Below, piece after piece: positions 36,323 to 48,257 of a stretch of 64,000 nt of DNA (position 1 is its first letter; each line of letters starts with the position of its first letter). A program made the position numbers and the translations under genes. The DNA is from Strigops habroptila. Its lineage: Eukaryota > Chordata > Aves > Psittaciformes > Psittacidae. The notes below the pieces were generated by a model. That model was not told where the DNA came from, ran no database searches, and worked only from the letters and a program-made list of their open reading frames with translations. The DNA lies in NCBI RefSeq assembly GCF_004027225.2, contig NC_044301.2, forward strand, positions 26,909,685 to 26,973,684, in the 5' to 3' direction.

Positions 36323-36905
36323 GTCCATTGCATCTGGTCCTGTCACTGGGCACCACTGAAAAGAACCTGGCTTCATTCCCTTCACACTCTTCCTTCAGGT
36401 ATTTATATACATTGATAAGATCCCCCTGAGCCTTCTCTTCTGCAAGCTGAGCAGTCCCAGCTCTCTCAACCTTTCCTCATAGGAGAGATGATCCAGTCAC
36501 TTCATCATCCTTGTGGCCCTTTGTTTGTCTCTCAAATGCATCCATGTATCTCTTGTACTGAGGAGCCCAGAACTGGACACATGACTCCAGGTGTGGCCTC
36601 ACCAGTGCTGAGCAGAGGGGTAGGATGACCTTCTTTGACCTGCTGGTAGTACTTTGCCTAATGCAGCCCAGGATCCCTTTGGCTTTCTTTGCAGCAATGG
36701 CATATTGTTGGCTCATAGTCAACTTGGTGTCCACCAGGATGCCCAGGGCCTTTTTTCTACCAAGCTGCTTTGGGCCCCAGCATATACTGGTGCATGGGGT
36801 TGTTCCTCCCCAGGTGCAGGACTTTGCACTTCCCCTTGCTGAACTTCATGAGGTTCCCTCCCCAAGCTGGTCAACAGTCTGCAATCATTGTCAAGGCCCT
36901 TTCCC
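36323..36905 (-). mobile_element. CR1 LINE fragment
   Basis: Antisense CR1 (ctcaacctttcctcataggagagatg, gtgtggcctcaccagtgctgagcag, ccacc aggatgcccagggcc blocks). It abuts the LTR of copy 3 and ends about 110 bp from UBAP2 exon 37018-37209. Confidence 0.9.
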
Positions 36906-37017
36906 AATGAGCAAAGCAAAAACCAGACATTAGCAAAAACCCCCAAGTCCTTGCTGGGATGCGAGTGGGAGCAATCTGCCCTTGGGCACACTGTAGATGT
37001 GGAATGGGCCAACTCAC

Positions 37018-37209
37018 CTGCCCATCTTGTTGAAGATGGTGATGCAGCATCTGGGAATGAGGCTGCTGATGTGCAGGCAGGATATGGAGAAATGGGGCTG
37101 GAGCATAACCTGGGGCAGCACCAGGGTTCAGGGGCCCAGTCGATCCGAGAGCAGAGGGCAGGCTGAAAGGAGGCGGTGTGCCAGCATGGAATCCCTGCTT
37201 GTCAAATGT
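37018..37209 (-). CDS. UBAP2: UBAP2 internal exon (TFDKQGFHAGTPPPF)
   Basis: A 192-bp exon, phase 0 at both ends, with acceptor cccatgcag and donor gtgagt. Its 64 residues include TFDKQGFHAGTPPPFSLPSA, then FLHILPAHQQPHSQ and HHHLQQDGQ, a proline, glutamine and histidine rich segment characteristic of UBAP2. No stop or frameshift is seen. A CR1 element (36323-36905) ends about 110 bp downstream of the donor on the mRNA strand. Confidence 0.96.
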
Positions 37210-37990
37210 CTGCATGGGAGGCAAGGGGGACAGCATCAGAGACTGGTGTGAGAAGTCCCACAGTGACCAGACAAGAACAAGAGTGGCCCAAACATACATA
37301 ACCTGAACTTTTCACCAACCCCATAAGCAAGCAAAGTCACACCTGTGAGCACTTCAGCAGAGGAGTTTCAGCTTCTGTTCTCACCCATACTTCTGCACTA
37401 ATGCCTCCAATATTTTATTTTTATTTCCACAGCTACTGTGCTCCTTTTTTCACCAACCTCTTTTACTCAGCAGGACATGGGATGGCAGCAGCTGCCTGAA
37501 ATCAGCCCTTCACACATTGCATGGGCTCAGCCTGGAATTATTCAACCTACCCAGGGAGGCCCAACAAAAACACAAGAAGAATTTGCAATAAGATTTTCCT
37601 CCCCCTGGCCAAAGCTCAACCCAGCCTCCCGATTCACCTGCTTTGGGGGCTATTTTGACTAAAAACATTAGTACTTTGCCTAATGCAGCCCAAGATACCA
37701 TTTTTGCATGCCATCACACTTCAGTTGCACCCAGGACACAGCACGTGTGGGGCAGCATGGGCAGCATAGAGCACTGCACCTATACCAGCAGCTGCCATCA
37801 GGAACTGACATGGCAGAAGCAACAAGACAGAGGATGAGACTCCTCTCCAACAGCAGAGCCAATGTAAGAAATGCCATAGCCTGCTGACCCTAAAACCAAC
37901 TCACCTGGGAATGGTCCTAACCAGCAGTGCTCCACAGGGGCAGCCATTGGCCTAGCCTCAGGCCACAGGGGAGGGTCCACTATTACTCAC
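37210..37990. other. UBAP2 intron, short
   Basis: Mostly unique. A 30-bp piece at 37668-37700 (tagtactttgcctaatgcagccca) repeats a CR1 block found at 36646-36680. Confidence 0.5.
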
Positions 37991-38058
37991 CTGAGTCTTG
38001 TTATAGACTGAGCCACTGATATCAGGTACACCTGTGTTACTTGAGGTCACAGAAACAC
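37991..38058 (-). CDS. UBAP2: UBAP2 internal exon (GSVYNKTQ)
   Basis: A 68-bp exon too short to stand out as an ORF. The acceptor is tgttttccag and the donor is gtgagt. The first two bases complete a Gly codon; it then reads VSVTSSNTGVPDISGSVYN and KTQ, joining in phase 0 to TFDKQG of the next exon. Ser/Thr-rich low-complexity region of UBAP2. Confidence 0.95.
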
Positions 38059-38929
38059 CTGGAAAACAAACAAAAAAAGCCATCAACAATGAGAAAGTCA
38101 ACCACCATCCATATGCTTTGCTCCAAGCATCCACAGCCTAGGTGGATGCATCTTTGCCTGCAACCACTGTACTACCCACCCTGCTGCTACTGCTGGCAGT
38201 CAGCCTGGCAGGGTTGTCTGCACTGTCAGACCCACAGCACCTCATATGGGAACAGAAGAAAGGACTCAGGTCCTCACACTGCAAAGCAGGAAACCAGCCC
38301 ACTGGGATAAATCACCCACATCCATGACCCAGCAGTTACTGCTTGGGTTCAAATGCACTTCACCAGGCAGCACCCAACACTCATTTAAGCTTGCAAAAAG
38401 CCAGCTTTCCCCTATGATTAGGGACACATTTGGCTCTACCACAGCATTCAAGAGCTTCCAGTTGTGCACTGAGTGATAAGACTCAGCATCTGCTACACAT
38501 TTGAGCCCTTGTCCTTTCACATCCTGCAGAAAGATGAAGTCTGCAATGGTTCTCTGCCCCAAGAGAATTAATATCACTGATTCAGGCTACCTTCCACCTG
38601 GGCCAGGTGGTGCCACAACAGACTCAGAAGCATTCACTTACCAGTGAGGTGACTCTCAAACCAGCCACTCACATTCAGTGTCTTATAAAGACTGTCTCTA
38701 ATAATTTCACTTGGATTAGAATAAAACCTGTGGTTCCTTTGGCCAGTGAACTGGAGGCCTAGACTTGGAGGGTGTGCACTGTTCTAAGGTTGTACCCTTC
38801 CTAACATTGCTCTTTTACGGATTGCGCCTCCATAGATGAGTGTGATCAGCTCTTGGCTGAAGACAGTCCAGTTAGCATTTCAAATGCACAGCAAAAGCTT
38901 GGTATTTGCTTAAGCCCAAGTATGAAGTA
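38059..38929. other. UBAP2 intron, unique part
   Basis: No gene or repeat recognised. Confidence 0.5.
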
Positions 38930-40586
38930 GTTAGTGTTAAGCAATTCACTATACATTGTTGTGGTCAACGGCTCAATGTCCAAATGGAGACTGGTGGTGA
39001 GTGGTGTTCCTCAGGGGTCAGTATTGGGACCAGCGCTGTTCAACATCTTTGTTGGTGACATAGACAGTGGGATTGAGTGCACCCTCAGCGAGTTTGCTGA
39101 TGACACCAAGCTGTGTGGTGCAGTCCACATGCTGGAGGGAAGGGATGCCATCCAGAGGAACCTTAATAGACTCAAGAGGTGAGCCCATGTGAACCTTATG
39201 AAGTTCAACAAGGCCAAGTGCAAGGCCCTGCACCTGAGTCAGTGCAATCCCAAGCACAACTACAGGCTGCCAGGAGAATGGACCAAGAGCAGTCCTGTGG
39301 AGAAGGACTTGGGGGTGTTGGTTGACAAGAAGCTCAACATGAGCCAGCAGTGTGCACTCACAGCCCAGAAAGCCAACCATATGCTGGGCTCCATCAAAAG
39401 GAGCATGACCAGCAGGTTGAGGGAAGCGATTCTTCCCCTCTACTCTGCTCTTGTGAGACCACCCCTGCAGTTCTGCATCCAGCTCTTGGGGGCAACAACT
39501 CAAGACGGATGTGGAGCTGCTGGAGTGAGTCCAGAAGAGGCCATGAGGATGCTCCAAGGGCTGGAGCACCTCTGCTATGGAGACAGGCTGAGAGAGATGG
39601 GCTTGTTCAGCCTGGAGAAGAGAAGGCTCCCAGGAGACCTTATAACAGTCTTCCAGTTCTGTCCTGGTTTCAGCTGTAACAGTTGTTTTTTTCTTCCTAA
39701 TAGCTGGTGCAGTGCTGTGTTTTGGCTTTAGTTTGAGAACAATGCTGATATACCAATGTTTTAGTTGTTGCTAAGTAATGCTTACTCTGATCAAGGACTT
39801 TTCAGTCTCATGCTCAGCCAGTGAGGAGGGGCACAAGAAGCTGGGAGGGAGCAGAGACAGGACACCTGACCCAAACTAGCCAAAGGGGTATTCCATACCA
39901 CAGCACGTCACGCCCAGTGTATAAACTGGGGGGGAGTTACCCAGAAGGGACCGATCGCTGCTCAGGTCGGGCTGGGTATCGGTCAGCAGGTGGTGAGCAA
40001 TTGTACTGTGCATTGCTGCTGGTTAGTGTTTTTCTTTTTTCCTTTCCCCTCATAGTTTTATATTCTCTCCCCTTGTTATTTCCCTTAGTAGTAGTAGTAT
40101 ATTGTACCTTAGTTATTAAACTGTTCTTATCTCAACCTGTGGGATTTACATTCTTTCAGTTCTCCTCCCCATCCTGCCTGGGGGGGGGAAGGGGGGTGGG
40201 GGTGAGCAAGCAGCTGTGTAGTGCTGAGTTACCAGCTGGGTCTAAACCAGGACACAGTACCTAAAAAGGGGCCTACAAGAAATCTGGAGAGGGACTTTTT
40301 ACAAGGCCATGTAGTGACAGGACAAGGGGGAATGGTTTTTAACTGAGAGAGGGTAGATTTAGATTGGATGTTAGGAAAAAATTTACTATGACTGTGGTGA
40401 AGCACTGGAACAGGTTGCCTAGAGAAGCTGTGGCTGCCCCATTCCTGGAAGTATTCAAGGCCAGGTTGGATGGGGCTTGGAGCAACCTGGTCCAGTGGAA
40501 AGTATCCCTGCCCATGGCAGGGGGTTGGAACTAGATGAGCTTTAAGGTCCCTTCCAACCCTAACCATCCTATGATTCTATATACTT
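38930..40586 (+). mobile_element. CR1 LINE, split by a solo LTR
   Basis: Sense CR1: C-terminal RT part with FADDTKL (in the ORF 38934-39182), then the 3' region to 39659, interrupted by the LTR at 39660-40254, and resuming at 40255 through ctggaagtattcaaggccagg to the tail ctatgattctatata. Several frame breaks. Confidence 0.9.
39660..40254 (+). repeat. Solo LTR of ERV family A nested in CR1
   Basis: tgtcctggtttcag to aaaccaggaca, TATA-like tgtataaa at 39919-39926. Flanked by cagttc (39654-39659) and cagtac (40255-40260), a 6-bp duplication with one change, which restores the CR1 sequence when removed. Confidence 0.9.
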
Positions 40587-40592
40587 CTCAGG

Positions 40593-41158
40593 TGTCCTGG
40601 GTTCAGCTGTAGCAGTCATTTTACTCCTTCTTAGTAGCTGGTGCAGTGCTGTGTTTTTGACTTTCAGCCTGGGAACAACACTGATAACACTGATGGTTTT
40701 AGTTGTTGCTAAGTAATGTTTACTCCGATCAAGGACTTTCTCAGTCTCATGCTCTGCCAGGGAGGAAGGGAAGCCAGGAGGAAGCAGAGACAGGACACCC
40801 AACCCAAACTAGCCAAAGGGGTATTCCATACCATGGCACATCATGCCCAGTATATAAACCGGGGGGAGTTACCCGGAAGGCCCAGATCACTGCTCAGGTT
40901 GGTCTGGGTATCGGTCGGCAGGTGGTGAGCAATTGTATTCTCTCCCCTTGTTATTTCACTTATCATTATTATTATTGGTGGTAGCAGTAGTGGTTTTGTA
41001 TTGTACCTTAGTTACTGGAGTGCTCTTATCTCAACTCGTGGGAGTTACATTCTTCCGATTCTCCTCCCCATCCCTCTGGGAGTGGGGGGAGGAAGAAGGG
41101 GGGGAGTGAGCAAGCAACTGTGTGGTTCTGAGTTACCGGCTCGGCTTAAACCACGACA
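40593..41158 (+). repeat. Solo LTR of ERV family A
   Basis: tgtcctgggttcag to aaccacgaca, TATA box tatataaa at 40851-40858. Perfect 5-bp flanking repeat tcagg at 40588-40592 and 41159-41163. Confidence 0.92.
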
Positions 41159-41743
41159 TCAGGTCTAACCAGCATGTGCAGAATAAAGCTTTCATGTAAG
41201 CTGTATAAATTCTTCAGCCTTTACAGTCAGAAAGGAAACACTTCCAGGCATGAGAATGCGATGAGTTACAGGGTGTACAGACAGCAGCTGAAACAGCAGC
41301 CCAGAGATGTGTGAACTGCCCTGCTCACTCCTAACAGACAGCTATCTCAGGTACCTGTCAAGAAACTCAAAATATAGCCTTCATTTGGCAGAGGACCATT
41401 TCAGCAGCAGCATCTAGCTGCTTAGGCTTCAGAAACACAGCACTGCTGCAGGACCACTATATTCTTCAGTAAGGAAAAGTTTGGTAGAGGAAACAGCTCA
41501 CCATTTCTCCCATGTATAACTGTGGACAAAGCTGCGCGTCGGCCACAAATCCTTACACAAAGTTCAGCCGTGAGGTTTAGAAGGAACACTTGGGCCATTA
41601 AAAAAAGTATTTTGTATACGGAAGATGGAGACACAGCTTGGATTGTGACCCTATTTAGATCTGGCTGCTGTGTTGACTGCACAGCACTGGGAATTGACCC
41701 TACTAAATCCCACTCAAAATCAACCTCAAGTCTCATGTGTTAC
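41159..41743. other. UBAP2 intron, unique part
   Basis: No repeat or gene recognised. Confidence 0.5.
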
Positions 41744-41851
41744 CTTTCCCAGGTCCAGTGCCAGCAGATTTGTTTTGTGCTTGAGCTGACCCACTGTAGC
41801 CTCCTTTGCTGTAATCTCCAGCTGCCGTTCCCTGCGTTAAGTCTTCATAGC
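41744..41851 (-). CDS. UBAP2: UBAP2 internal exon (GDYSKGGY)
   Basis: A 108-bp exon with acceptor caccggcag and donor gtaaca. After completing Gly it reads YEDLTQGTAAGDYSKGGYSG and then QNKSAGTGPGK, leaving one base (G) that joins the 68-bp exon. This is the Gly/Ser/Tyr-rich low-complexity region typical of UBAP2-type RNA-binding proteins. Confidence 0.95.
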
Positions 41852-41934
41852 CTGCCGGTGTGTACAAGACAAGGTGTTAGAGTGTGCAAGCAGCTGGGCA
41901 GGCGTTCATGTGAGAAGTGCAGTGGTAAGCATAC

Positions 41935-42034
41935 CTGCCCCATAGCCGTGCTGCCCATAGCCACTCACTTGCTGGAAAGATGTCGACGCAGTGTTCAGGT
42001 TGACTCCATGCTGTTTTGCAGATGCTGGAGATAC
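41935..42034 (-). CDS. UBAP2: UBAP2 internal exon (SAKQHGVNL)
   Basis: A 100-bp exon, phase 0 start, ending with one base of a Gly codon. The acceptor is tttgtccag and the donor is gtatgc. It reads VSPASAKQHGVNLNTASTSF, then QQVSGYGQHGYGA. Only 83 bp of intron separate it from the next coding exon (41744-41851). Confidence 0.95.
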
Positions 42035-42795
42035 CTGGACAAAGGAAGGGAACAAAAGGCCCTGTTAACTGGGGAACAGCATGTAAAACACAAGCTCCCT
42101 CTGCCATCTAGTGGGGAAGGCACCTCCACCTCACGTGGGAAATTTAATCCAGAGTCGGAAGCAGTAGGATAGCATGGGACATGGCACTCATGCTTCCAGC
42201 AGTAACTTGCTGTAGTGGCTTTATACGAGCCTCCAGTTTTCTGCCAGAGCCACACCTCTGCAATGTAACCATGTTTCAGAACAGGCTGCATATTTCTTTC
42301 ATATACTGACTGTAAACAGCAAATTCTCACCCACAAACCCAAGAAGGAGCAACCACAGTGCCCTCCCTCCAGAATCAAGTGACGCACCAACTCTTGTCTG
42401 AAGCTGTTTCATAAAACACAGTCCTACAGGGCCCTAAAAGAGACTTATTTACCCTTCTGCCTAGAGCATCACTTCTTCCCAAATAATATCCTCCCTCCTG
42501 AGACTATCAGCCCTGCTCTCTGACTTAACGGGGTCTCCTCTATCCTCAAAAGGACTTCCTAGGCACTCAGCTCACTGACTCAGCTTTGGGTCTCCCTCTG
42601 ACTCTCCAGAGGCTGCTACAGGCTTTCAGGAACACTGAGTCCATGAGCTGTAGCTGTCTGCTATTTACAGTAACCTGTGCAGGAGTCCATGAGTTCTGGC
42701 CTTTTAAATTTCCTGTTTTCTCAGGGAAGAGACTGCAGCTATTTTCTCATGCTTGCACATTTTTGGAAAACCCTTGCAGACTGGGGAAGATGACT
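42035..42795. other. UBAP2 intron, unique part
   Basis: No feature recognised besides splice signals. Confidence 0.5.
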
Positions 42796-43205
42796 CTGCT
42801 GTCATGAGACCCCACCTGGAGTACCATATCCAGTTCTGGGACCCCCAGCACAAGACAAACATGGACCTGTTAGAGGAGGTCCAGAGGAGGCCCATGAAAA
42901 TGATCAGAGGGATGGAACACCTCTCCTATGAGAAAAGGCTGAATTGGGGTTGTTCAGCCTAGAGAAGAGAAGGCTCTGGGGAGACCTTATAGCAGCCTTT
43001 TAAGACTTAAAGAGGGCTTATAAGAAAGAGACACACTTTTTACCAGGGCCTGTAGTGACAGGACATGGGACAAGGGTTTTAAACTGAAAGAGGGTAGATT
43101 TAGATTGGACATAAGGAAGAAACTTTATGAGAGTGGTGAGACACTGGAACAGGTTGCCCAGAGAGGTGGTAGATGCGCCATCCCTGGAAACTTTCAAGGT
43201 CAGGA
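42796..43205 (+). mobile_element. CR1 LINE fragment lacking its 3' tail
   Basis: Sense CR1 (gagaccccacctggagtacc, tccagaggaggcccatgaaaatgatcag, gttgcccagagaggtggtag) ending at ttcaaggtcagg, 28 bp from the donor of UBAP2 exon 43234-43448. The usual 3' tail is missing. Confidence 0.9.
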
Positions 43206-43233
43206 GAGTTACAGCTTAGGATGTCACACTTAC

Positions 43234-43448
43234 AAACATGGTTGGCCCATACTGGAATGCACTGGGTATGCCGGGCACACCAGCGTAATAAGGTAACCCA
43301 GTGTAGCTGTACCCCGGGGGCAGGGTCGGGTTGAGGAAGGGCTGCTGAGTTGTGTGGTGAGTCTGTGTCTGGTTCTGCTGCGGCTGGGCAAGTGTAGTAG
43401 TAGGAGCAGGGGAGGCAGAATCCCCACGGCCAAATTTTGTTATGTCAC
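43234..43448 (-). CDS. UBAP2: UBAP2 internal exon (LPPGYSYTGLPYY)
   Basis: A 215-bp exon, acceptor cttttgcag, donor gtaagt. After two bases completing Gly it reads DITKFGRGDSASPAP, a Gln/Thr-rich stretch, then LNPTLPPGYSYTGLPYYAGV and SAFQYGPTMF, ending in phase 0. This is a strongly conserved UBAP2 segment. A CR1 element ends at about 43205, only about 28 bp beyond the splice donor. Confidence 0.96.
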
Positions 43449-43926
43449 CTGCAAAAGAACAAATTGATCAGAAAAGCTATCAAAGGCGCTCCAAAAGTGG
43501 AGGATTCAAATCCTCTGAATACAAGTAGACAGCTACAGAACAGAGCACATCCTACACTTCAAAGGCTGCAGTTGTTCATGGGAAGAACTCTCCTGGTCTC
43601 TGTTCCTGACGGCCACAGGGACATTGCCTGTTCATGGCACACAACTCTGTGCCATGGCCAATCCATTGTTGAAGTAGAGATAACCAATACTTACCTATCA
43701 TCTCACACGGTCGAGCAGATTCATTGCTATCAGATCATTGCAATAAAACATGCTAAAAGCAGAAGTATGGTAAATAGCCAAAGAGCAAATGGTTGTTGGG
43801 TTCACAGCTGTTTATATTCATAACAATTTTGCACTTATTCTCAAAGGCTATCCAACTTACTCCCAGAAGAAGTCACATATGAATTACTGACCAAACCCAT
43901 GAAGGTTTAAAAAAAAAATAAAAAAT

Positions 43927-43957
<31 letters not shown>

Positions 43958-44107
43958 GTGTCAGGGTTGAGAGGGAGATGCTTGCTTTTGTCTGTCTAGT
44001 TTGGACTGATGGGTTTAACTGCTTACAGAAGGGAAAAACAACTGCTCTTTCAGCAACGGCAGGATGACCAGCACATCTCACCATCCTCATCTTTAAATAG
44101 CACTCAC
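43449..44107. other. UBAP2 intron with poly(A)/poly(T) tract
   Basis: No gene. An A-rich run at 43910-43953. Confidence 0.55.
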
Positions 44108-44186
44108 CTGAGTATGGGTTGTTAGCAAGGCTTCCATCTCTGCCCGTCAAGGTTGCAGGGGCAGGGAATGTAATTCCATAGTAATC
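44108..44186 (-). CDS. UBAP2: UBAP2 internal exon (DYYGITFPAP)
   Basis: A 79-bp exon beginning in phase 0 after acceptor tttctaag and ending with one base of Gly before gtgagt. It reads DYYGITFPAPATLTGRDGSL and ANNPYS. It follows a 16.4 kb intron that carries the interferon-like sequences. Confidence 0.96.
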
Positions 44187-45347
44187 CTTAGAAAGAGACA
44201 ACATTGTTTATTGATAGTTGAAACCGTAACAGAGCTCGACAGCTCTTATGAACCCCGTGTTATACACATAAGAAAATTTAAAAAGCAAGAACTAAAGAAA
44301 GCTTCAGCAGAAGCTGACCTTATTGCTTCCAGTGGAGCTGAAGATTTACCTGGATCCTCAACTTCAAAATAAACTTAATTTATAGACATTTTTAATATCA
44401 CATACAAATACTTAATCTCTTAATAGTAAGTTAAAGGCAGCAACTAAACGCTTCCCCCTCCAACCCTCAGCTCTGAGCTGTCATATTCCAGCAAAACTGT
44501 ACCTGGAAGAACAAGAGACCCATCAGAGGCCAAAGACCTGGGGTCAGGCCAGGACCTTAATCACAACGTGGACGTAATCTAAAGGTTTTACCCTTGTACT
44601 ACACCCTCTTTTCTAAAAGTTAAAACATCAGCTAGGAAAACAGCACAAACACTAAAAGAAATGGAAAATTTACTTAAACTACATTACAGGAGACCTCAGA
44701 TCAGTAGTCTCCAAAGTGGGATGTGCAAGACAATCCATTAGGGTGCATAAAGAAAATGTTTCAGGTACCATTAATAAATAAAATTTAAAAAAAATAAAAA
44801 TAGTGTTTAACCTTTCTCTTATCCTTTTTTTTTTTTCATGTATGTTTTATACAATAGTATATGTCTCAAATTTATAAATAAAAATATATTGGGAGTGTTC
44901 ACAAATTTTTTACTGATGGGGTATGTGATCAAAAGTTGGAGAACACTGCCTAAGAATATTCTTCTAGGTCCTCTACAGGAAGGTAAGACAGTCCTCACTC
45001 TAGAAAGCTCACCCTTTGAGATGACAGGACATGCCAGCAAAACCAAAGCAGCATTTTGTCTTCAGTTTGGGAGAAAAAGAGAAAAATTTGCCCTTCCCTC
45101 TCTTGGTGAACTCCACATGTGGGGCTGGTACTCTACTAAGTGTTTTTCCTCCTAATTCTCATGGCTTACTCCTCACCACCTCCAATCCATCAAGAGTTAA
45201 TGCTTTAACCACTAATGCATCCAATTCCACAGAGTCTTCAATACTGGAAAAGCATCCTTCTTCATACCTGCTTCTACAAATTCCCCAGCATCTCAAATGC
45301 TTTCTCAGAGTTGACAGCACCTTCCACCTTGCTGCATTTGCATACAT
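44187..45347. other. UBAP2 large intron, left part
   Basis: A/T-rich, no repeat or gene recognised. Confidence 0.5.
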
Positions 45348-45799
45348 ACAGAGGAGGGCCACGAGGATGATAAGGGGGCTTGAGCACCTCCCTTACGAAG
45401 ACAGGCTGAGAAAATTGGGGCTGTTCAGCCTGGAGAAGAGAAGGCTGCGTGGAGACCTCATAGCAGCCTTCCAATATCTGAAGGGGGCCTACAAGGATGC
45501 TGGAGAGGGACTCTTCATCAGGGACTGTAGCGATAGGACAAGGGGTAATGGGTTTCAACTTAAACAGGGGAAGTTTAGGTTAGATATAAGGAAGAAGTTC
45601 TTTACTGTGAGGGTGGTGAGGCACTGGAATGGGTTGCCCAAAGAAGTGGTGAATGCTCCATCCCTGGTAGTGTTCAAGGCCAGGTTGGACAGAGCCTTGG
45701 GCAACATAGTCTAGTGTGAGGCGTCCCTGCCCATGGCAGGGGGGTTGGTACCAGATGATCCTAAGTTCCTTTCCAACCCAAGCCATTCTATGATTTCTG
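45348..45799 (+). mobile_element. CR1 LINE 3' fragment
   Basis: Sense CR1, well preserved: gaggagggccacgaggatgat to the tail ccattctatgatt. Part of the ORF 45031-45714 is CR1-derived. Confidence 0.93.
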
Positions 45800-47401
45800 T
45801 GCATCACCCCTGTCTCCTACACCTAATCCTCCATCACTGAACATGAAATAATCTGACAAAGATTTAGTATTACAGGTGCTTTCTGTAACTTGAAACAGTG
45901 CCATATTTCATCATCCTTTCCTTCCCAGGTAATTCCCCCTCATCAACTCCAGCATGAATCACTTAACAAAGCACATCCAAATTCCTATTAAAAGTCTTTG
46001 CAGGTTACTCAAAAGCAGCACTCCCATCTGCTTCTGAGGAAAATGGCACAAAAAGCAGATTTGGAGAAGAGATCTGAACAGGACTCAGTGGATATGAACT
46101 GGAATTGACACACTGGCATTTTCCCCTATATAAACCAGACAAAATATAACCAAATCCACATGAGAACAGGGTCTAAGGATTGCAATTATTCCCACTGCCC
46201 CTCAGGTGGGGGAAAACCACATCAGCACTGCATATCCCTATCCCACACAACTGTGCATACACACATTCAAAACAAAAAATCATTAGAAAATATGAGTGCA
46301 AGACAGTTATCTTTGCATTTCATGTCCACCCATAGGAAAACATCAGAAGAGACAGTCTGCTCTTCAGACAATATGGATATTTCCTGACCTACAGAAGGCA
46401 TGCAGTAGAAGGTGCCTAAAGCCAAACCTGATATATCAGGAATAGACTCAAAAGGTGAGACAGAAAAGGACTGAAAAATGGTAAGTAAGTGATCTGACAT
46501 AATAGATTTAAGCTCCACCAAGCAGCTCACTAGGTACCATGCACACCAGTTCAGACATCCCTAAGTTCTCTACTACACAGGCAGCCTGCAACAGACTAAC
46601 AGAAAAGACAGCATATCCCAATGTAATACAAAAATGAACAAAAAAACCCCCCAAAAAAACCCAAACAAAAAACAAGAGTGACAATTTACAGCATCAACAT
46701 GCACATTAAGAAATTCAGTTAAATTAAAAAAAAAAAAAAGACACCACTCCCAAACCTCAGGGAAACCCCCGTTCTCACTGTATCAGCAGCCACTGGTACC
46801 TCTCACCGCTGGAAGCTTCCCAGGAAGCAGTGACAACTTGCACTTGGGACTGCCCATTTTCACTTTCTAGATGTGAATGGACCAGGTTGTCAAAGACAAG
46901 CATTCCCATCAGCTCCTGCCTCCCATACACTTAATGTTGCCTAATTTCTACAAGAAATTCAAAACAAACAACAACAAACCCCCCACAAAACAAAATCTAG
47001 AAATGACAATCATTGCACAAATAGTTGATGAAAAATCCTTCACGACATTTAAACATTTATTTATAAAGATCATCACACTGAGGACAAATAACTCAGAGAG
47101 TGAGGGGGATGACAGATGCCCCCAAAAACATTCTGCAAGATATTTGCAGAGAGAGGAAAAACTCTTTCACCATCAAGGCTGCAGGTGCTATGGAAAAAGG
47201 TTGGGGGGGGGGAGACACTGACAAACTAAAAAACTAAAAATATTTGTCAATAAGAAACAAAGGAAAACAAAGGAAAAAATATATACAAATAATATCAGAG
47301 CATGAAATAAGAAAAATAGAAGTTGGTAGGCAGAGAAACTTGAAAATAAAAACTAAGCAAGACCACTCACAAGAGACACAAAACAGAAACCCCAAAACGC
47401 A
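45800..47401. other. UBAP2 large intron, middle
   Basis: A-rich, several poly(A) runs (46640-46740). No gene recognised. The right end leads into the interferon-upstream-like block at 47402. Confidence 0.5.
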
Positions 47402-47505
47402 TTCCCAACACAGCTGCTCCAAAAGCCTCTGCTGCAAGGCTTTCACATCCCCCACTGAACCATAACAGCACAGGAGCCATGCTCCCCACACACCCCAAAC
47501 ACAGT
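47402..47505 (+). promoter_or_regulatory. Interferon upstream block (distal)
   Basis: ctttcacatcccccactgaaccataacagcacagg... matches by eye the block ctttcacatcctccactgaaccactacag at 56882 upstream of the deleted interferon copy. There it lies about 130 bp before the IRF-type sites; here it is separated from them by about 1.8 kb of ERV family B sequence. Confidence 0.6.
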
Positions 47506-47510
47506 CATGG

Positions 47511-48257
47511 AAAAGAACAAGAGTTTATTTGTGAGAATAACACCATCAAAGGTCAAGCCATTTGCTTTGACACTGAACAGAACATTTGTCATTTTGAAAT
47601 ATATCCCAATTAAATCTCTGAAACTGTACTTATATATATTGGCAAAGGCTGTGCTCGCATGAGAACTCTTTGTGACTTTATATGCATAAATAATGTTACT
47701 GTGGATACAAATAATGACTCGAATATTTATGCTTGTAATTTTGTTGAGGTTATAGGATGTGATTTCACTTAGCTCCTGTCCTGTCTTATCAATTGATGAG
47801 GTCTATCTATCTGCTAATTCAAGACCTACTACCTACCCCCATTGGGATGAATCTCACCTTAACATGAAAATTGCTGCTACATGAAGACCTGAAACAACTG
47901 CTGAAGCAAGCTTGAGACAATGGACAAAAGACAAATTACTGACCATCATGATGCAGAAGAAATACATCACATGTTGGAATGAGTCAAGAGAGGTGCAGAA
48001 CACCAGTGGTGGGAAACTCTTCTTGGATGGTCACCAACTGCTACAGGAATTCTCAACAGAACGCTTCACCCTGTTGTTACTCTACTGACATTAACTGTTT
48101 TGATCTTTATTCTAATGATTGCATTGTATATTAGAATCTGGATTACTGTAAAGCGAACGATTTATTGACTTCCTCCATTGAGTGTATATGCACAAGGCAT
48201 TCCTAAATCAGACTAAGTATTATGTAGCTTGAGTGACTATAGTCACAGGGTGGATTA
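47511..48257 (+). pseudogene. ERV family B env (TM) remnant
   Basis: A decayed envelope 3' part. From 48001 the frame reads an aromatic motif (WWETLLGW), an N-glycosylation-like NRT, a hydrophobic membrane span (LTLTVLIFILMIALYI) and a short basic tail to a stop at 48166-48168, then the LTR at 48258. Upstream are Cys-rich open pieces (47515-47620) and stops (for example 47980). The order env then LTR is the retroviral 3' end. No gag or pol of this family is in the window. Confidence 0.7.

Noticed and set aside
39018..39569. 183-codon minus-strand ORF
   Set aside because: Antisense of a CR1 coding strand; arises from CR1 codon composition.
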